This document shows positions 57,705-61,636 of a stretch of 61,636 bases of DNA, in pieces. A program made the position numbers and the translations under genes. Origin of the DNA: Thermodesulfovibrio sp. (GTDB taxonomy: Bacteria > Nitrospirota > Thermodesulfovibrionia > Thermodesulfovibrionales > UBA6898); NCBI GenBank assembly GCA_013824615.1, contig PNOC01000019.1:1-61636 (forward strand). Reading direction: 5' to 3'. Within the stretch, counting starts at the first letter, position 1; each line of letters begins with the position of its first letter. The notes beneath the pieces were generated by a model. It was not told the DNA's origin. It saw nothing but the letters and a program-made list of their open reading frames with translations, and did no database searches.

Positions 57705-59353
57705 TGAGCGAAGCAGTCAGGGAAAAACTGAAGGGACTGCGCAAGGTATTCGAAGGCCAGCTCCCCGGAAAAATCCTCCAGATAGAAAAACTCTGGGAGG
57801 ATCTGTTCCAGGACCGCTGGGATCCCCGGAAAGCCGGAGAAGCGGCCCTGCTGCTCCATACTCTTGCCGGCACAGCCGGCACCTTCGGCTTCACGGCAGT
57901 GCGGACTGCGGCGAAAACCATGGAGACTCTGCTCAGAACAGCGCTGAGAGATGGTGAGGTGCCGGCAGCCGGCGAGCACCTTGCTTTGCTTAAGGAGGCC
58001 TGCGGACAATCCGATGAGAATCCTCCTGTGCCGGCTCCTCAGAAACCGGCTCCCGTCCGGGTTGTTCCCATACCCCCGGAAAATGATGAAATTTTCCTGG
58101 TCCATGACGATCCCCTGGTGACCGATTCTCTGGCCCTGCAGCTTCGGTGCTTCGGGTACCAGGTCTCCACGTTTGCCACGTTGGCAGAACTGACGACGGG
58201 GCTTAAGGCAGCAACCCCGCAGCTGATTATCTTTGACCTGTCCTCCCAGGAGGACCGCCGTGCGGTTGCCAACACGATTGCGGAGATCCAGCAGGGGCGG
58301 GAGGCTCCTGTCCCGGTGATTTTCCTCTCAGGCCGAAGTGACTTCAACAGCAGGCTGGAGGCCATCCGTTCCGGCGGCCACGCCTACTTCGTAAAACCGG
58401 TAGATGTCGGCCGGATGGTCGATCGGCTGGACGTACTTACGGCACGCAGGACCCGTGTCCCCTTCCGTATTCTGATCGTTGATGATGAGCCGCTGCTGGC
58501 CGACTATCATGCGACCGTGCTGCGACAGGCGGAGATGATCACGTCGGTGATCATTGATCCTGAACAAATGCTCGAGACCCTGATCGACTTCAGGCCTGAC
58601 CTGATCCTGATGGATGTCTATATGCCTGCCTGCAGCGGGATGGAACTGGCCAACCTGATACGCCAGGATGAAACATACATAGACATTCCGATTGTCTATC
58701 TCTCCTCAGAGACGGATGTCAGCCGGCAGCTGGTTGCGATGAGCCGCGGGGGGGACGACTTCCTCACCAAGCCCATCCAGCCGGAGCACCTCATAACCTC
58801 GGTAACACTCCGTGCTGACCGCTATCGCACCCTGCGCTCCTTCATGCTGTATGACGGGCTGACAGGGCTGCTGAACCATACCAAAACAAAAGAACAGCTG
58901 GATATTGAAGTCTCGCGCGCCCTGAGGCAAAAAACCGCTCTCTCCTTTGCCATGATCGATATCGACCTTTTCAAGTCCGTGAACGATACCTACGGCCATC
59001 CGGTCGGTGATCAGGTGATAAAGAGTCTTTCCCGTCTGCTGAAACAGAGGCTGCGGGCCACAGATACGGTGGGACGTTTTGGGGGAGAGGAATTTGCGGT
59101 AATTCTGACTGATACCGATGCAACGGCAGCGTACAGAATTTTGAATAAACTGCGGGAAGATTTTGCGAAGATCCGGCATGCGAGCCGTGAAGGCCTTTTT
59201 CCTGCGACGTTCAGCTGCGGCCTGGCGTGCCCGACACCGGGGAGCACCGGGGCCATGCTGATCGACGAGGCGGACAAGGCCCTTTATGCGGCCAAGAGGT
59301 CCGGACGAAACCGGGTGGTCTGCGGGTGTGATATCAGCTTAGAAGAGGAGTAA
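57704..59353 (+). CDS. Hpt-REC-REC-GGDEF diguanylate cyclase
   Basis: The 549-residue protein has an Hpt-like domain (LLHTLAGTAGTFG, His52), a degenerate receiver (about 125-240), a canonical receiver (ILIVDDEPLLADY, LMDVYMP), and a GGDEF domain with GGEEF at 460-464 and I-site RATD five residues before it. The Hpt and receivers allow several phosphorylation inputs, probably from CheA. It is the last gene of the operon, overlaps the ATPase stop, and is followed by a strong terminator. Confidence 0.92.
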   Translation: MSEAVREKLKGLRKVFEGQLPGKILQIEKLWEDLFQDRWDPRKAGEAALLLHTLAGTAGTFGFTAVRTAAKTMETLLRTALRDGEVPAAGEHLALLKEACGQSDENPPVPAPQKPAPVRVVPIPPENDEIFLVHDDPLVTDSLALQLRCFGYQVSTFATLAELTTGLKAATPQLIIFDLSSQEDRRAVANTIAEIQQGREAPVPVIFLSGRSDFNSRLEAIRSGGHAYFVKPVDVGRMVDRLDVLTARRTRVPFRILIVDDEPLLADYHATVLRQAEMITSVIIDPEQMLETLIDFRPDLILMDVYMPACSGMELANLIRQDETYIDIPIVYLSSETDVSRQLVAMSRGGDDFLTKPIQPEHLITSVTLRADRYRTLRSFMLYDGLTGLLNHTKTKEQLDIEVSRALRQKTALSFAMIDIDLFKSVNDTYGHPVGDQVIKSLSRLLKQRLRATDTVGRFGGEEFAVILTDTDATAAYRILNKLREDFAKIRHASREGLFPATFSCGLACPTPGSTGAMLIDEADKALYAAKRSGRNRVVCGCDISLEEE

Positions 59354-59354
59354 C

Positions 59355-59392
59355 AAAAAAGGGGAAGAATGGCGTCATTCTTCCCCTTTTTT
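59355..59392. terminator. Strong bidirectional intrinsic terminator
   Basis: The 17-base arms 59355-59371 and 59376-59392 are exact reverse complements around GCGT, with an A run on the left and T run on the right. It ends the long plus-strand chemosensory operon and the convergent minus-strand gene at 59400. Confidence 0.93.
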
Positions 59393-59399
59393 GGCAGAA

Positions 59400-59963
59400 C
59401 TATCTGGGCGGTCCGGCTGCAGGTGCCTGCTTCAGCGGCTGCGCGTCCTCCGGTTCCTGATCAAGGTCAGGAGGTGGAGGCAAAAATCTTTCAGTGCGGC
59501 GCGGCCGGTATCTGTAGCCCGGCACCTGGTTCCCTTGTGAATACATGCACTGCTGGTAGGCAATATCATATCTGCGCTGTGCCTCCCAGCCATATACACG
59601 ACCGGAATCATATCCTGACGCAAGCCCTGCAATAAGTCCGTATCCGGCACCTATGGCGGCCCCTCTGCCGGCTCTTCCGCTTATTGAGCCTATGGCAGCT
59701 CCGAGTCCGGCTCCTATGGCAGTGCCGGTAACAGCTGATTTTGCGACTTCCTGATCAGCACTTTCCTGCGTCACGCCAATCTGCTGTGCGGCCCATCTCC
59801 TGCAGATGGCGTCGTCCTCCTGGAATACCTCAAAGGGTTTCCCCTGACCGGGCAGAACCATCACGCGGGGACCGGTCGGAACTGTTGCACAGCCCGATGT
59901 CATCAGGACCCCGAGCAGCAGGACACCGAGCAGTAAGACACCCAATCCTGTTTTTATTTTCAT
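59400..59963 (-). CDS. Glycine-zipper outer-membrane lipoprotein
   Basis: The 187-residue protein has a lipoprotein signal with lipobox MTSGC (Cys23). The central glycine-zipper region is rich in GxxxG-type spacing (IGAGLGAAIGSISGRAGRG), and the C-terminus is Pro/Arg/Gln-rich. Such proteins insert in or associate with the outer membrane. ATG 59963 follows AAGGAG by seven bases, and the longer frame to 60020 has no such site. It is transcribed four bases after the Tyr/Pro-rich protein gene. Confidence 0.85.
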   Translation of the reverse strand: MKIKTGLGVLLLGVLLLGVLMTSGCATVPTGPRVMVLPGQGKPFEVFQEDDAICRRWAAQQIGVTQESADQEVAKSAVTGTAIGAGLGAAIGSISGRAGRGAAIGAGYGLIAGLASGYDSGRVYGWEAQRRYDIAYQQCMYSQGNQVPGYRYRPRRTERFLPPPPDLDQEPEDAQPLKQAPAAGPPR

Positions 59964-59967
59964 TGCA

Positions 59968-60369
59968 CTACTCCTTTCCATCCGAAGGTGGAGGCGTTGG
60001 AAGAACCCTTTTCCATCCATCGGGGCAACGCTTTATGTAAGGGTAATAACCTTTGGGATTATCGCAGTAATACCAGTAGTACTCCTGTTGCGTGTCGTTC
60101 TGTTCAATATAGGTATCCGGGCTCCGCTCGATAACAACTGACGGTTCCCGGTAGCCATAACCATAAGGATAACCATAAGGATAACCATACCCATAACCAT
60201 AGGGATAGAAATAGGGATATGAATAAGGGTACCATCCCGGAGACCAGGCCGGTGTAACTATCACCCCTCCTCTGAAGCCGTGACGATGGTAATCACGTGC
60301 ATCGGCGGTTACAACTCCTGCAAAAAGAACAATAATAGCAAGACCTATCGCCATAGACAAATTTTTCAT
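59968..60369 (-). CDS. Secreted Tyr/Pro/Gly-rich repeat protein
   Basis: The 133-residue protein has a signal peptide (1-24, cleavage near VTADA). A low-complexity segment rich in YPYGYGYPYG-type repeats follows at about 48-74, and then a C-terminal part with two cysteines (YYCDNPKGYYPYIKRCPDGW). That end is typical of small envelope proteins with a YCxxxxxYYPxxxxC motif. ATG 60369 has AGGAGG eight bases upstream. Function unknown; a structural envelope role is likely. Confidence 0.8.
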   Translation of the reverse strand: MKNLSMAIGLAIIVLFAGVVTADARDYHRHGFRGGVIVTPAWSPGWYPYSYPYFYPYGYGYGYPYGYPYGYGYREPSVVIERSPDTYIEQNDTQQEYYWYYCDNPKGYYPYIKRCPDGWKRVLPTPPPSDGKE

Positions 60370-60444
60370 TATCCCAACCTCCTGTCTGAACAGCTGCAAG
60401 ACCATAACCGCAGGGCACCGTAAGCCCTGATTACACAATACGCG

Positions 60445-60690
60445 TTAATTGTGATTATTTTGTGAATTTTCCGGATCACGGGTATCATGCTGAACCGGCT
60501 CCGGCACAGAGGAGGCCTTGCCATGCCGGGCTTCATATCTGTCGATGACCCTCCGCAAGCTCGCGTATTGGGGTTCGGTAAACTTGCCAAAATACTTCAC
60601 ATCCAGGAGTTGCCCCTCGGCATCAACAACCGTTGCAGCGACTTCCCCGTCCTGAAGTCTGTAAACATGCATGCGCGCGTATGTTTTCAT
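60445..60690 (-). CDS. Small hypothetical protein
   Basis: The 81-residue protein starts MKTYARMHVYRLQDGEVAATVVDAEG and ends in a polar, Asn-rich tail. It has no signal peptide or transmembrane segment, and I do not recognise the family. The predicted beta-strand start and charged helix (YASLRRVIDRYEARHG) suggest a folded cytoplasmic domain. It lies 75 bases upstream of the Tyr/Pro-rich gene on the same strand. Confidence 0.55.
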   Translation of the reverse strand: MKTYARMHVYRLQDGEVAATVVDAEGQLLDVKYFGKFTEPQYASLRRVIDRYEARHGKASSVPEPVQHDTRDPENSQNNHN

Positions 60691-60838
60691 GGTGTTGAGT
60701 CTACCATACGTACCAGTTTTATCTCCTGAAGTATGTAACCGTTCGTTCCCCTGATGACGTTTGAATTATAATACAAGAAGGGTACAGAGGAAGACGGTAA
60801 TCATAATTTCCAGCAGCAATACACGGGAGACGACAAAG

Positions 60839-61489
60839 ATGAAAGTTATGGCATTTAATGGAAGTCCCAGAAAACAGAACAACACGGCGATCTTGCTTGA
60901 GAAGGCCCTTGAAGGGGCCGCTGCAAAGGGAGCGGAAACAGAGCTCATTCATCTGTACGATTTGAACTTTAAAGGCTGCATAAGCTGTTTTGCCTGCAAG
61001 ACCAGAGGTGGAAAGAGTTACGGCCGGTGCGCGGTGGAAGACGCCCTGGCACCGGTATTCAGAAAAATCGAAGAGGCCGGCGCCATCATCCTTGGTTCCC
61101 CGATCTATTATGGAGCTGTTACCGGGGAGATGAAGTCCTTTATGGAACGGCTCCTCTACCCGTATTCAACCTATACCAATCCGCCGCAGACGCTTTTTCC
61201 AAAAAAAATTAAGACCGGGTTCATCTATACCATGAACACCTCTGAGTCAGCCCTGCAGGAACGCGGTTATCTGCAGTACGCTGAATATCACAAGGCGGCA
61301 CTGCAGAAGACGTATGGTGCCTCCGAATATCTCTGCAGCTGCGACACGTATCAGTTTGAGGACTATGCAAAGGTGGTTGCAGACCGGTTTGATCCCGTCA
61401 AGAAAGCCCGGACGCATAAGGAAGTATTTCCGAAGGACTGCGAAAAAGCCTATGCCCTGGGGGCGAGGCTTGCCGAAAAGCTGGAGTAA
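60839..61489 (+). CDS. Flavodoxin-fold NAD(P)H/FMN oxidoreductase, possibly iron-sulfur
   Basis: The 216-residue protein has the FMN-binding start VMAFNGSPRKQNNTA and the flavin loop GSPIYYGAVTGEMKSFMER. A cysteine set CISCFAC plus a fourth Cys (47, 50, 53, 64) resembles the cluster motif of iron-sulfur flavoproteins, but the last spacing (10 residues) is longer than the usual 4-7. ATG 60839 begins exactly at the fold. The frame extends to 60761 without a ribosome site. It is transcribed alone, divergent from the small hypothetical gene. Confidence 0.85.
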   Translation: MKVMAFNGSPRKQNNTAILLEKALEGAAAKGAETELIHLYDLNFKGCISCFACKTRGGKSYGRCAVEDALAPVFRKIEEAGAIILGSPIYYGAVTGEMKSFMERLLYPYSTYTNPPQTLFPKKIKTGFIYTMNTSESALQERGYLQYAEYHKAALQKTYGASEYLCSCDTYQFEDYAKVVADRFDPVKKARTHKEVFPKDCEKAYALGARLAEKLE

Positions 61490-61580
61490 GCGAAAAGGAA
61501 AAGAGACATCCTGAGGCGAGGCGACAGGACGTGCGGACCTGGCGCGATCCCCCCTTGAACTGTATGAATACTTTTGATTT

Positions 61581-61611
61581 ACACAGGGGGCTATTAGTAA
61601 GACCCCTGTGT
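61581..61611. terminator. Hairpin after the flavoprotein gene
   Basis: ACACAGGGG (61581-61589) and CCCCTGTGT (61603-61611) form a 9-bp stem with a 13-base loop. Only a short T-containing stretch follows. It probably ends the flavoprotein transcript. Confidence 0.5.
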
Positions 61612-61636
61612 TGTCATTCCCGCGAAGACGGGTCTC
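61612..61636. repeat. Edge of a dispersed GTCATTCCCG-type repeat
   Basis: TGTCATTCCCGCGAAGACGGG runs into the window edge. Its reverse complement ends GGGAATGACA, like the ends of the elements at 1749 and 31042. CCCG-CGAAGA-CGGG can pair. It is probably a partial copy of a small intergenic palindrome. Confidence 0.4.

Overview
The window reads as one contiguous chromosomal segment of a Gram-negative, probably anaerobic bacterium. It carries outer-membrane functions (LptE, Wza), a group 3c NiFe hydrogenase joined to HdrA, NosL and FtrD-like proteins, and extensive two-component and chemosensory signalling. The mix resembles environmental Nitrospirota (Thermodesulfovibrionia-like) or Desulfobacterota. 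I lean to Nitrospirota, but this is an inference because no rRNA gene is present. I saw no tRNA, rRNA, CRISPR array, transposase or prophage.

Layout. 1-5195 (mostly minus strand): tail of a surface protein, then a polysaccharide export and BY-kinase operon with a PHP phosphatase and a membrane-anchored J-domain protein. 5641-7725: a GAF diguanylate cyclase and a GAF/DHp protein without an ATPase domain. 7888-11364: livHMGF with no binding protein. 11526-14705: a large secreted beta-helix protein. 14757-16869: a radical SAM/glycosyltransferase pair. 17450-24187: a NosL/FtrD/ABC/heme-propeller locus made of two convergent operons. 24425-26688: ilvBH. 26793-30968: a REC/kinase protein lacking the usual phospho-acceptor His, an unusual CysRS paralogue, molybdenum-cofactor-type genes and CcdA. 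31111-37536: leuS-lptE-holA, rpsT, a SagB-type oxidoreductase and a Y-family polymerase. 37621-39645: an SOS cassette of lexA, a 59-aa membrane protein (missed by ordinary length cut-offs) and the polymerase, divergent from an HNH protein and an SRAP/YedK protein. 39807-59353: about 20 kb of plus-strand genes. These are an MCP, the hydrogenase-HdrA module with TusA, and then a chemosensory operon that also encodes partner-switching proteins, a GspE/PilB-type ATPase and a diguanylate cyclase. 59400-61489: three small envelope or unknown genes and a flavoprotein.

How the parts fit. The two most system-like regions are 17450-24187 and 47034-59353. The first has NosL, an FtrD-like Cys-rich lipoprotein, a polytopic protein with conserved-looking Cys/His, two LolD/MacB-type ATPases, one FtsX-type permease, an amidase-family enzyme and a His-rich propeller ending in CxxCH. 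Together these look like a metal-handling and maturation apparatus for an undescribed periplasmic metalloprotein. The second connects chemoreceptor input (CheW, CheW, MCP, CheB, CheR, CheA-REC) to RsbU/RsbW/STAS-type partner switching, a secretion or pilus motor ATPase and c-di-GMP synthesis, with no stand-alone CheY. This suggests a non-flagellar output.

The lexA region is informative at nucleotide level. A consensus -35/-10 promoter has its 17-bp spacer filled by a perfect GAAC-N4-GTTC palindrome, and the ATG lies where transcription should start, so a leaderless mRNA is predicted. Functions are assigned from motifs read by eye. No database search was possible.
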